Source: Alliaria petiolata (taxonomy: Eukaryota > Streptophyta > Magnoliopsida > Brassicales > Brassicaceae). Taken from it: a stretch of 64,000 nt of DNA. This document shows, one piece after another, positions 43,541 to 52,358 of this stretch. The notes beneath the pieces were generated by a model that saw only the letters and a list, made by a program, of their open reading frames with translations, ran no database searches and was not told the DNA's origin. Location of the stretch: positions 59,994,920 through 60,058,919 of the forward strand of contig JAHZTW010000003.1 of NCBI GenBank assembly GCA_020283515.1, in the 5' to 3' direction. The position numbers and the translations under genes are program-made. Each line of letters opens with the position of its first letter. The first letter of the stretch is position 1.

Positions 43541-44833
43541 CGGTGATCGGTCGAGAAGTGGTCGGATCTCCAGTCCCTTCCGCGGTCGTGGCATACACCC
43601 TTGGTGTAACGTTCGGCCTCTTAGCTGGTGGTGCCAGCGCCTCTCCTGCACGCTTCCTCCGTCCGACACTCTCACCATCCTCGTCTCTGGCTCAGGACAC
43701 TCCGCGATCTTGTGGTCCAGACTACCACAACGAAAGCACGAGCCAAACATACGCTTACACACTCCCATGTGCATCTTGCCGCAAGTACCACACACGCTGC
43801 GGTTCCCACTTGCCTTGGCTGGAACATTCTTCCCAAACTTGCGGTTTTGTCTCCCGGACGCTTGACCACTCTTGGCCGCTACCACCACCGTTCCAGCCTT
43901 AGACAAAGCTTCCTCTGCCTGTCTAGACTCCAGCAACGCTGCTTTCTCAACCAACTCTGTGACCGTTGCAAAGTCACGCACCAAACACCCGTTACGCAGC
44001 TCGACCCTTAGTCCACTCATGAACCTTCGGATCAGCTTCTCCTCGGTATCATGGTCACGTCCCACATACTTGCGTAACTGGTTAAACTCAGTCTCGTACT
44101 GCCGAACCGTCTTGGTCCCTTGGCGCAAGTACAAGAACTCGACCTCCAACTGATTGTACGCCTCCTGCGGAAAGTACTTGCTTTGGAACATAGCCGTGAA
44201 CGTCTCATACGAACAATTCGGGTTCACCAAACGTCCTGTGATCCCTTTCCACCACGTATGTGCAGTACCCTCCAGGTAATGCACAGCTATGTCTCGCTTG
44301 TACTCTTCCGGACATGGGATAGACTCGAAGTTCCTCTCCAGCCTCATCCTCCACTCGTCGGCCTCAATAGGCGCAGTTCCTCCCGCGAAGAACTTGGTTC
44401 CCAACCTCGCCATATGATCCAACACTTTGAGGTAAGACGGGATCACCATGGCCTGACCCGCTTCCTCACCCACCACGTTCCCAATGTCTGGCACAACCAC
44501 TGGTGGTGCCACGGCCGGTACCACTCCTGGTACAGGCGCAACCACTGGCAAACGCTCCATCACTTGAGCTAGTAATCCCAGCACGGCCTCCAGCCTATTT
44601 GGAACAGCTCCCGCAGCATTCCCAGCCACGTTCTCAACTCCACCCGCAGCCGCATTCGCAGCAGCCGCGTCCGCAGCAGCAGCAGCCGCAGCATTCGCAG
44701 CCACAGCCGCAGCAGCCTCAGCCGCCACAGCAGCCTCGACCTCATGCTGGTTCCCAACCGCATTCTCAGATCTAGAACTCCCCGAGTTCGCAACATCATT
44801 CAACCTTGCAGCCCTAGTATTTCTCGGAGCCAT
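43469..44833 (-). CDS. Gag of the Tekay/Del-type gypsy element
   Basis: I take the start at the MAPRNTRAAR Met (44833); the frame extends 21 codons further upstream without support. An Ala-rich low-complexity region (residues about 30-80) is followed by the retrotransposon gag domain (EADEWRMRLERNFESI, LEGTAHTWWKGITG, FQSKYFPQEAYNQLE, LRQGTKTVRQYETEFNQL, LIRRFMSGLR) and two Cys-rich parts, CGTCGKMHMGVC and the knuckle CFRCGSLDHKIAEC. After the knuckle the frame seems shifted: the next frame over reads protein-like sequence (APPAKRPNVTPRVYATTAEG) leading to the candidate splice donor. So a one-base indel near 43672-43690 probably separates Gag from its natural C-terminus in this copy. Confidence 0.85.
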   Translation of the reverse strand: MAPRNTRAARLNDVANSGSSRSENAVGNQHEVEAAVAAEAAAAVAANAAAAAAADAAAANAAAGGVENVAGNAAGAVPNRLEAVLGLLAQVMERLPVVAPVPGVVPAVAPPVVVPDIGNVVGEEAGQAMVIPSYLKVLDHMARLGTKFFAGGTAPIEADEWRMRLERNFESIPCPEEYKRDIAVHYLEGTAHTWWKGITGRLVNPNCSYETFTAMFQSKYFPQEAYNQLEVEFLYLRQGTKTVRQYETEFNQLRKYVGRDHDTEEKLIRRFMSGLRVELRNGCLVRDFATVTELVEKAALLESRQAEEALSKAGTVVVAAKSGQASGRQNRKFGKNVPAKASGNRSVCGTCGKMHMGVCKRMFGSCFRCGSLDHKIAECPEPETRMVRVSDGGSVQERRWHHQLRGRTLHQGCMPRPRKGLEIRPLLDRSPVSFSTYGFIEFCVLRVWISVLAF

Positions 44834-44974
44834 CTGCAAATTAAAACAATTTTCGGTTAGCCCGTAGCTAACCGCAACCAAGAGTTCCCAACTCAACCAA
44901 CAACAAACCGCGAGACTCGGCAGTGAAAGGTGGATTTATCTAACCCCAACTATGCTAATGAACTTTCCTAGAAT

Positions 44975-44995
44975 CGACCATGCTCTGATACCAAA
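44975..44995 (-). promoter_or_regulatory. Primer-binding site of the Tekay/Del-type element
   Basis: On the minus strand TTTGGTATCAGAGCATG lies one or two bases after the LTR end (TGAGG at 44997 on the plus strand). TGGTATCAGAGC is the complement of plant initiator-Met tRNA, the usual primer for this lineage. Confidence 0.85.
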
Positions 44996-44996
44996 C

Positions 44997-46736
44997 TGAG
45001 GCGACCCAACCCGGTAATCATACCGCGGCCAGTCCGTCCTAACAACCTACGGCCAAGTTACACACTTATGCGGAATTTTAAACTTTTCTCATTAACTTAA
45101 ATAACAATTCGATTCTCAAAACAGCCATTCTCATTGCATAATTCTTTCAAATTCCAAAATACAAACGAGGTTCATAAAATAAATCCAAGACTAATTTAGC
45201 CAAATTCGATTAAGTATGAAATAACACCAAAGCCAATAACCAAAACAACACTTAAACGTTTAAAACCCCCAAACCCAATCCTAAATCCACTCCTTTCTTC
45301 ACTGCCTTCGAGTCCGCCTTCAGAACTAACGGTCCTGGACAACATCTTTACCTGCACACTCAACACATAAGAGAGGCATAAGCATTACCATAAATGCTTA
45401 GTGAATACGGTCATCCCGTAACACCTTAGCCAGCAAATAATCACGCTTTCATGCTAACAATTCTAACACGATATCAACACACTTAGCAAGCAAGCAATCA
45501 ATCAACCAATACGCATGACCATCTAGCCTAACTCTGACCCTCTAGTCTTATGGACTCGGTTTCCTCCTTAGCGTGAATCACACATCACCTAACCCAGAGA
45601 AAACGATCCTGCCTCGGCCACAAGCTAGCTAAACAATCACATAATCTCACGGTCACCAAACCGCAACACAATCACATAAACATTGACCTTGCTAAGCATA
45701 AAACCCTACTTACACAAGCGATCAATACATATCAAAATCCCTAGCAATCTTTCAATCCATAGATGCTAGCCACAGTCACGCACTCACCTTAGACAATCAA
45801 ACGAACGGTTTTAGTCGAAGGAAACTCGGTGATAACTCGAACAAAAACAAAGATAGTCGGACACCAACGTGCTCCCTCGGCTATCGCTACGACTCGTACC
45901 GCGAGATCCAACCTCCTCTCGGCTAACTCACGAACCGTACACTTTTCCTCGAACCAAACTCTGAATCCCCTCGGAAACAGACCAAAACAAATGGATTAGT
46001 CGAACAACTCTCGACGAAATCCTAACACAAACAAAGATATCCGAGCACTTACCGAAACTATCGGCCGGGATCAAGTGCTCTCGACTATCTCTCGATCCAA
46101 TCCGAAAACCTTCAGATAACTTCGATCCTTCCTCGGTAAAACGCCTATCCTCAATCGAATCTCTCGATCAGAATTCGTAGAACTCTCACGGAAAACTTGA
46201 TCTCTCGATGATCTCTCAATTCACTCGGGAAAACTTTCTTCTCTCGACTGAAAACGCGGCTGCCCGAGAAAAATCGCATAAAACTCCTTATATACCCGAA
46301 ACCCTAGGGATAAACCGCCTAACTATGCGTGTTTTCCCTTTTCTCTCGGCTAGAATCGGTCCGTTTTAATTTTCTCTCGGCTAATCGGCCAAACTTTCCT
46401 TTTCTCTCTGCAGTTTCACAAACCGCTCGACCAAACTCGAGAAATCCTATTCCGACTAGGAAAACTCTAATTTTCCTTCGGCCAAACTCAAGGCCCACGG
46501 GCCTAGCCCTTTTTCTCTCGACACTTAGTCGTTATTTCCACAATTTCACATTTTCTCCCGGACTTAGCCATTTTCTCTCGACTACAGTCACGGTACCGTC
46601 CAAACTTACGGACATAGTCACCAAACAGACGACTATTCACAGACACGGTCGAACCTCACTCGACTCAGTACGTACTTACATCGACCATCCCATGACCACT
46701 CGACCGTAATTACAATTCCTGGTCACGGATGCTACA
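44997..46736 (-). repeat. 5' LTR of the Tekay/Del-type element
   Basis: 1740 bp. The plus-strand left end is TGAGGCGACCC and the right end GGATGCTACA. It is followed by the target duplication GTAGC and the last 26 bp of the Athila LTR (46742-46767). The promoter should lie in the right-hand (U3) part, transcribing leftward. Confidence 0.9.
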
Positions 46737-46771
46737 GTAGCTCTAGGATAAATTTGAGAGCATATCAAATT

Positions 46772-46789
46772 TTGGCGCCGTTGCCGGGG
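46772..46789 (+). promoter_or_regulatory. Primer-binding site of the Athila-type element
   Basis: TGGCGCCGTTGCCGGGGA, four bases after the LTR end (CATATCA at 46761-46767), is the tRNA-Asp-complementary site characteristic of Athila elements. Confidence 0.9.
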
Positions 46790-46999
46790 AAGGAGATTAG
46801 TTGCCTACTGATTTCTAGTATTATAATTTTGTCTAGGTTTTTAATTTTTGTTTTTGGTTACTACTTTTAGTTTCTTATTCTTGTTTTCAGGTGTAAGCTT
46901 AATCGCAATACCAGGAGCAACAAGGACAATGAACTAATCGCGTTAAACCAAGATCTAGGTCGTCTCGAACGCAGGAACCGAGCATTTACCCGAGTATCG
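46790..46999 (+). other. Athila leader with a splice-acceptor-like tract
   Basis: A long U-rich stretch (46815-46890) ends TTTTCAG at about 46890, a strong plant 3' splice site. After it, the frame of the downstream gag is open (NTRSNKDNELIALNQ, RLERRNRAFTRVS) up to the first Met at 47000. The true gag N-terminus may therefore come from an upstream exon. Confidence 0.4.
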
Positions 47000-49381
47000 A
47001 TGGACACCATTGGCATCGATCGACACCAGTCGCACAACGCGATGCAAGATCTTATGGTTCTAACCCGAGACGGTGAAGGTAACTTGGTTGATGCAGAAGG
47101 GCACATAAGGAACAACCAAGGACAGAGACTTGATGAGGCTGGCACCGTCATCGTCGAACCAGCCATACAAATCGCCCCTGCAGACGTTGGACGTGTAAGA
47201 ACACTTGGCGAGTACAACCGCCCAGACCAGTTCTATGCTAATAGAGCTGCGATCCGTCCTCCTGCATTTCAGAGGAATGACTTCGAGCTGAAGCCTGCTT
47301 ACTTCACGCTGGTGGGTCAGCATCCTTTCCATGGACTTCCTAATGAGCATCCGATGGACCACATTGAGAGATTTGAGGACCTCGCGTCAAGCATTAAGGC
47401 TAATAGAGTGTCTTATGATTATCTCTTCTGCAAGTTGTTCCCTCACTCGCTTGCTGGAGATGCATCATATTGGCTGAAGCAGCTTGATCCAGGATCCTTA
47501 ACTACTTGGAAAGAAACAAAGAATGCATTCTTATGCGATTTCTTTGATGACGCGAGATCCGAAGAGCTGAGGACAAAGATCACCACGTTTTCTCAAAGAC
47601 CCACTGAAGCATTCAAAGCTTCTTGGGTGAGATTCAGATCGTACCAGAGGGACTGCCCACATCATGGTTTCAGCGAGCCGCAGCTTATCGGAATCTTTTA
47701 CCGAGGGATCGATTGGAGGTACCAGATGGCTTTGGATGCTGTGAGCAATGGTAACTTCAACACCAGATATCCAGAGGATGCGATGGTTCTTATAGAGAAT
47801 TTTGCCTCTTGCAACAGCACCAAGAATGCAGACTTTGAGAGGAGACAACACGCTGGAGTGAATGGAGTAAGCCAAATTACTGAGGTCAACAGGAAGTTGG
47901 ACAACGTACACAATCTCTTGGTGGGGAAGAAACAAGTTCACTTCGCTGCAGAAGTAGAGTCCTTTGAGCCAGAGCAAGAACAAGTCAATTACATTAATGG
48001 ACGTGGCTTTCAAGGACAGAGATTCAACAATCAGCAAGGCTATGGTTCTTCTTACCAGAAGCCTTTTCAAAGCAACAACTTCCAGAGAACTTATGGTTCT
48101 TCTTCTTACCAGAAGCCTCCTGCACAGGACAATAAGATGGAGTCCATGATTGAACAGATCTTGGAGGGCCAACAGAAGATGACTGTGGACTTCAATGAGA
48201 AGATTGATACCTTGTACACAGATCTGAATGGGAAAATTGAGTCTCTAAGTACTCATATGAAGCAATTGGATGTTCAAGTTGCTCAAACTGCTGGAGTTTT
48301 GAAGAGACAAGAGGGATTTCTTCCTAGAAAGACGGACACGAATCCGAGGCATCATGTGAATGCCATCACAATCCAGAGTGGAAGGAGCCTTCAAACAGAG
48401 CTGAAAAGGGGTCTAAATGCTAAAGAATTCAAGGAGCTTGAAGATGTGGAAGATGCTGTGGAGCCAGTGTCGATCGACACTATTAAGTGTCGGTCGACAC
48501 CCAAGGAGAAACCAGACGAAACGAGCAAACTCGACACGGAGGACTCGACACCAAAGGCGAGTGTCGATCGACACCAGGAGGGTGTCGATCGACACTCTAC
48601 ACAGACTTCACCAGAACAGCTCACAACAACAAAGGTTGCAGAAGAAAGGGTGTACAAACTAAAAATACCCTATCCCCTGCCTCCCAGAAGATCTAAACAA
48701 GAGAGAGAGGAAGCTAGATGCAAGGAGATGATGAGTAAGATGATGGTTGAGCTACCCTTAGTTGATGCAGTCCAAGTTTCACCTGCATTAAGAAGGTATG
48801 TCAAGAGAATGGTAGTCAATGATATAAGCCCTGGGGAAGGAGCATTGCTTACCAGAGACATGAATGCAATTCTCTTGAACATAGTTCCAAGGAAGAAGAA
48901 GAAGGTGTGGGTTTCTGAACAAGTCAGCGCTGTGATTCAGAGAAGGATTCCAGAAAAGTTACATGATCCAGGAAACTTTGTGCTAGATTGCTCAATCGCA
49001 ACAGGAAGATTTTCTCGTTCTCTCTGTGATCTAGGCTCAAGTATCAACTTGATACCATACTCTGTTGCTGTTAGACATGGAATGACTGATTTCAAGCCAA
49101 GCAGAATCTCTCTTATCCTAAATGATCGATCAAAGAGAATTCCAGAAGGTGTTCTAGAAGATGTTCCTTTGAAGATTGAAGGCTGCATTATTCCCACAGA
49201 CTTTGTGGTTTTGAAGTATGATGAAGAACCTGCAGACCATCTTATTCTGGGAAGATCATTCTTGGCTTCAGCTGGTGCCATCATTGATGTGAGAAAAGGG
49301 AAAATAGAGCTTGATTTAGGTGATGTTGTCATGAATTTTGACATGGACAAGTTAAGGGGACCTTCCACCATCAATGGTTAA
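47000..49381 (+). CDS. Athila-type Gag-protease-like protein
   Basis: 793 codons. Residues about 75-270 carry the Athila gag domain (FELKPAYFTLVGQHPFHGLP, HPMDHIERFEDLASSIK, LFPHSLAGDASYWLKQL, FLCDFFDDARSEELRTKI, GIDWRYQMALDAVSNG). A Gln/Ser-rich linker and a coiled-coil-like part (MESMIEQILEGQQKM) follow. Near residue 675 there is a retropepsin-like region with the Athila-style active site LCDLGSSINLIPYS, then LGRSFLASAGAIIDV. Several copies of a 16-bp DNA palindrome fall inside the frame (residues about 5-10 and 490-535) and are read as VSIDT, CRSTP or VDRH depending on frame. No RT follows. Confidence 0.85.
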   Translation: MDTIGIDRHQSHNAMQDLMVLTRDGEGNLVDAEGHIRNNQGQRLDEAGTVIVEPAIQIAPADVGRVRTLGEYNRPDQFYANRAAIRPPAFQRNDFELKPAYFTLVGQHPFHGLPNEHPMDHIERFEDLASSIKANRVSYDYLFCKLFPHSLAGDASYWLKQLDPGSLTTWKETKNAFLCDFFDDARSEELRTKITTFSQRPTEAFKASWVRFRSYQRDCPHHGFSEPQLIGIFYRGIDWRYQMALDAVSNGNFNTRYPEDAMVLIENFASCNSTKNADFERRQHAGVNGVSQITEVNRKLDNVHNLLVGKKQVHFAAEVESFEPEQEQVNYINGRGFQGQRFNNQQGYGSSYQKPFQSNNFQRTYGSSSYQKPPAQDNKMESMIEQILEGQQKMTVDFNEKIDTLYTDLNGKIESLSTHMKQLDVQVAQTAGVLKRQEGFLPRKTDTNPRHHVNAITIQSGRSLQTELKRGLNAKEFKELEDVEDAVEPVSIDTIKCRSTPKEKPDETSKLDTEDSTPKASVDRHQEGVDRHSTQTSPEQLTTTKVAEERVYKLKIPYPLPPRRSKQEREEARCKEMMSKMMVELPLVDAVQVSPALRRYVKRMVVNDISPGEGALLTRDMNAILLNIVPRKKKKVWVSEQVSAVIQRRIPEKLHDPGNFVLDCSIATGRFSRSLCDLGSSINLIPYSVAVRHGMTDFKPSRISLILNDRSKRIPEGVLEDVPLKIEGCIIPTDFVVLKYDEEPADHLILGRSFLASAGAIIDVRKGKIELDLGDVVMNFDMDKLRGPSTING

Positions 49382-49402
49382 TCTTTTTTAGTAGAGATTT
49401 CC

Positions 49403-50131
49403 ATGGACCAAGACCCAAACAGGGAGCATTCAGACGACATTACTGCTGGGTATCAAAAGGAGCTGGATTCTAAAGAGCAAATGAAAACACTGGCTGTTCA
49501 AGAGGCATTGGCTGAGAATTCTGATAAAGATGTGGAGATTGAAGACTGGGGTGGAAATGATCATCTCTTCAAGACTATGAGCAGAGAAGATGTTCTAATC
49601 AATGCTAAGTTGATGGAGGACGATGTTTTTATCATGGAAGCAAGGATTGCGGAGCAGAATTGCAGCAAAAGTGCAGAGATTCGAGCTACAAAGTTGGTGT
49701 CGATCGACACCAATAGCATCGATCGACACCCTACGCGAAGCATACCAGAAGTTGTTTCCAATGCTGCAATTCCATCGCATGTGGTCAAACAGATGCCTCC
49801 ACGTCCTACAGCACAAAAACCTCGAAGGAAGCAAAGGTACACACACCCTGAAATCATTTCCAAACCTTATGATCTTGTCAATAAAAACTTTGAAGGTTCA
49901 AAAGATATTTCACGCTTATGCAAGCAACGAGATTCTCGTAGAAGGCTTGGTGTTTCTTTTGATGATGCTGCAGGAAAACGAAGTGTCCCACCCGAACTCA
50001 AGGCCCACCCTGCTGATGTTCCTCATTTCCTTGATCGCTCTCATGCACCTAATGCCTATACACCACCATGGATGAGAAGACATTTGTCTGGGAAGCATTC
50101 GATGCCACCCTCTGATCCACCAGACGTCTGA
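49403..50131 (+). CDS. Second Athila-type ORF, function unknown
   Basis: 242 codons, starting 21 bp after the first ORF. It begins acidic (MDQDPNREHSDD, DVEIEDWGGNDHLFKTMSRE), contains one pair of the palindromes (read as LVSIDTNSIDRHP), and ends in a basic and Pro-rich tail (PTAQKPRRKQRYTHPE, YTPPWMRRHLSGKHS). It resembles the C-terminal part of polyproteins often annotated in non-autonomous Athila derivatives, but I cannot assign a domain. It could be a remnant of the region between gag-protease and RT. Confidence 0.6.
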   Translation: MDQDPNREHSDDITAGYQKELDSKEQMKTLAVQEALAENSDKDVEIEDWGGNDHLFKTMSREDVLINAKLMEDDVFIMEARIAEQNCSKSAEIRATKLVSIDTNSIDRHPTRSIPEVVSNAAIPSHVVKQMPPRPTAQKPRRKQRYTHPEIISKPYDLVNKNFEGSKDISRLCKQRDSRRRLGVSFDDAAGKRSVPPELKAHPADVPHFLDRSHAPNAYTPPWMRRHLSGKHSMPPSDPPDV

Positions 50132-51239
50132 ACCCCGACACAATCAAGCTAATGACTGAAAACGAGCGCTGAGTGGGAGCAACCCACTGTTAGGTACGTT
50201 TTTTATTTTTATTTTCATTTTAGAAGTCTTTAGTTTCAGTTAGTTGAAAAAGGCGACATTGGACTCGACTCAGACCAGTGTCGATCGACACCACCAAGTG
50301 TCGATCGACACCACGCACAGACGAAAGTAAGTCTTCTATCTCGTCTTTTCGGTTGTTTCTAATCTTTCTTTTAGCCAACTTGGGCTTGATAACACTGGGG
50401 ACAGTGTTGTTTAAGTCTGGGGGAGGTGATTACTGACTTTGTGTTTTGTTTTGAGAATGTTTTATTGAGTCAAAATCAGTTGGAACTTTCAGTTTTTCTA
50501 GGAACTAACCACAGAAAGTTGACACTTGAAAGAACCATTGCTATAGTAGTTGGCTGCAGGTCTTACTAAGTAGAAAGTTGCAAGTGGAATCAGTCTAACA
50601 GGGCGAGTTCAGGTCCCCTTATAAGAACTAGGTATGCGTAGAACTTGATTCCTCTTTCAGTCCGAACAGATAGGCAATTGCAGTCTCTCCTTGATCTTCC
50701 CTTGAGAAAAGAAAGAAAAAGAGTTTAAGTCTGGGAATAGTGCCTTTGTCATGAGCCTGTCTCCTCACAAGGAACAATATTAGTGATGCTCTTGAACACG
50801 CTCCTCACAAGGAACACAAGTAGAGAGTAGCACTATTTCCAGAGATTTCATAAGAAAAAGAAGTCAATGAAAAGATCTTAGAACACCCTGAAAAGGGCAG
50901 AAGTTGACTAAGGGAAGAGAAAATAGGAGAGTTGTATGAAGAATATCTTGTTCATGCACTAAGGAAGGGCAAAGAATCTGTAAAGTTCTCTGGCAATACC
51001 ACTGTTAGAGTTCGAAATTTTACCAAGGAAAGGATCTGGATTCAAACTGGAAGATTGCTAAGGTTGTGGTGAGTACACTGAAACATTACCTAAGGTTGGC
51101 TCTATATCATGTGGATTCAAGAAGTGTTAACGAGTTGTGGCGTTCTAAATGATAGCTGGAAGTTTCTGTTTTCAAACTTCTACTTCATTCTAAGTTTCTG
51201 TTTTGCTTGAGGGCAAGCAAAAGCTAAGTCTGGGGGAGT
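50132..51239 (+). other. Non-coding 3' interior of the Athila-type element
   Basis: There is no coding frame. It contains two palindromes (50279-50312), the word AAGTCTGGG near 50416 and 50728, and a near-repeat of CTCCTCACAAGGAACA (50760-50815). It ends with the polypurine tract GTCTGGGGGAGT directly before the right LTR. This is where RT and integrase would be in an autonomous relative. Confidence 0.7.
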
Positions 51240-52358
51240 TGATATATCATGGTTTTTACCCATTTTTAGACCATGATATAAGTATTTTTATAGAGTCTTT
51301 TGGCTATTTTCGAGTCTATATAGAGTCTTTACAGGTTCAGGTACAATTGGAGATAAATTGGAGGTTTGGATACATTTTGGAGCTTAGTGGAATGAAGTCG
51401 GATTGAAGAAACACGATGATTGACACCAGGATTTCCAATTTCCAGAAGCAAGAAGTTTCCAGTTTTTGAAGAAAAGGAAATCTCCAAGACTTTTCCTAAT
51501 CTTCCAATGAATTGAAGATGCGAACCTAGGCCTATAAATATAGTTTTTCAGCCATTGTTTAGGCAGAATCTCATACTTTAAGAATCATAGAATTTTAGGG
51601 TTTTTGGAGAGAAAAATCAGACTCCTTTAGAGCTGATTTGGAACTCCTTTATTTTCTTCTATTGATTTCTTTTATGCAATCTTATTTATTCATGATGTTT
51701 TCTTCATTCACCATGTCTGAGTAGTTTGCTTGTTAGGTTTAGAGTTTTTCAAAGGTGATTGATGAATTGTTAGGTCGAATTAAATTGTTAGGATAAAATC
51801 ATTAGAGTTCTTCATCTGGATTTGTGTTTAATGCTTATTCTAACTTCGCGAACTAGAATCTGATCTTAGGTTAATTAATAGATGCGAGAGTATTATTGAT
51901 TGCCTGAACTAATGTTAGATGAGCAAAATACCTATTCGCAAAGAGATTTGGTTTAGCGTTTTGTGAACAATTGAACCTATTATTAATGCTTGTCTGAATC
52001 GATAGGATTTGCAAAGAGATTTGGAATTCTAGGGTTTAGACATAGATAATCTTCGCAGCGAGAGTTGGTTGATTTTACATTAGTGTTTCAAGTTCAAGAA
52101 CGGTTCTTCATAATTCCTAACATTCTGTCTAGATCTACAATTAGGATTCACCTGAGAATTTCCCTGAACCTAGCGTTTCGTCTCCTGAACTTACACCGCT
52201 TTTAATTATTCGCTGTCTTTTAATTAATTCTTCTTAGCTTAATTTGAAATTAGAAGTTTGTTGTGTGACTATCCCTTCCATGTGGATTCGATCCCTAAAT
52301 ACTACAGTGATCTCTTAATTTGAGAGAGTAGCTCTAGGGTAAATTTGAGAGCATATCA
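51240..52358 (+). repeat. Right LTR of the Athila-type element
   Basis: 1119 bp, TGATATATCATGG to GAGCATATCA, preceded by the polypurine tract and followed by the GGTGC duplication. It is the complete version that shows how the left LTR was rearranged. Confidence 0.93.

Larger units (their letters stand above)
38742..46736 (-). mobile_element. Tekay/Del-type (chromodomain) gypsy retrotransposon on the minus strand, nested in the Athila LTR
   Basis: The 5' LTR is 44997-46736 (1740 bp, TGTAGC...CTCA read on the minus strand). Next come the Met-tRNA primer-binding site, gag, pol, a polypurine tract (AAGTGGGGGAGAGT, plus-strand 40043-40057) and a 3' LTR (38742-40042), truncated distally by about 436 bp. 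The target duplication GTAGC is at 46737-46741, and its partner is found inverted at 38347-38351. Pol order protease-RT-RNase H-integrase with a chromodomain-like tail fits the Tekay/Del lineage. Confidence 0.9.
46994..50312 (+). repeat. Dispersed copies of the palindrome GGTGTCGATCGACACC
   Basis: Perfect or near-perfect copies lie at 47013-47027, 48467-48480, 48487-48501, 48561-48575, 48582-48595, 49696-49711, 49716-49730, 50279-50293 and 50298-50312, often in pairs 19-21 bp apart. A weaker one is at 46994-47008, and one lies in the left LTR (37812-37827). They occur in coding and non-coding parts of the element and in all three reading frames. I saw no full copy elsewhere in the window. Confidence 0.9.
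37629..52358 (+). mobile_element. Non-autonomous Athila-type LTR retrotransposon, carrying a nested gypsy element
   Basis: It begins TGATATATCATGG, ends AGAGCATATCA, and is flanked by the perfect 5-bp duplication GGTGC (37624-37628, 52359-52363) inside the LINE. Right LTR 51240-52358. The left LTR is split by the nested element and rearranged, with its last 31 bp at 46737-46767. Then comes the primer-binding site TGGCGCCGTTGCCGGGGA (46772-46789), which matches tRNA-Asp as in Athila. A gag-protease-like ORF, a second ORF and a polypurine tract (GTCTGGGGGAGT, just before 51240) follow. No RT, RNase H or integrase is present in its 4.5-kb interior, so it depends on a partner element. Confidence 0.92.

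Noticed and set aside
44503..44775. Plus-strand Pro/Gln/His-rich frame opposite the gag gene
   Set aside because: It is the complement of the Ala-rich region of gag; composition alone explains it.
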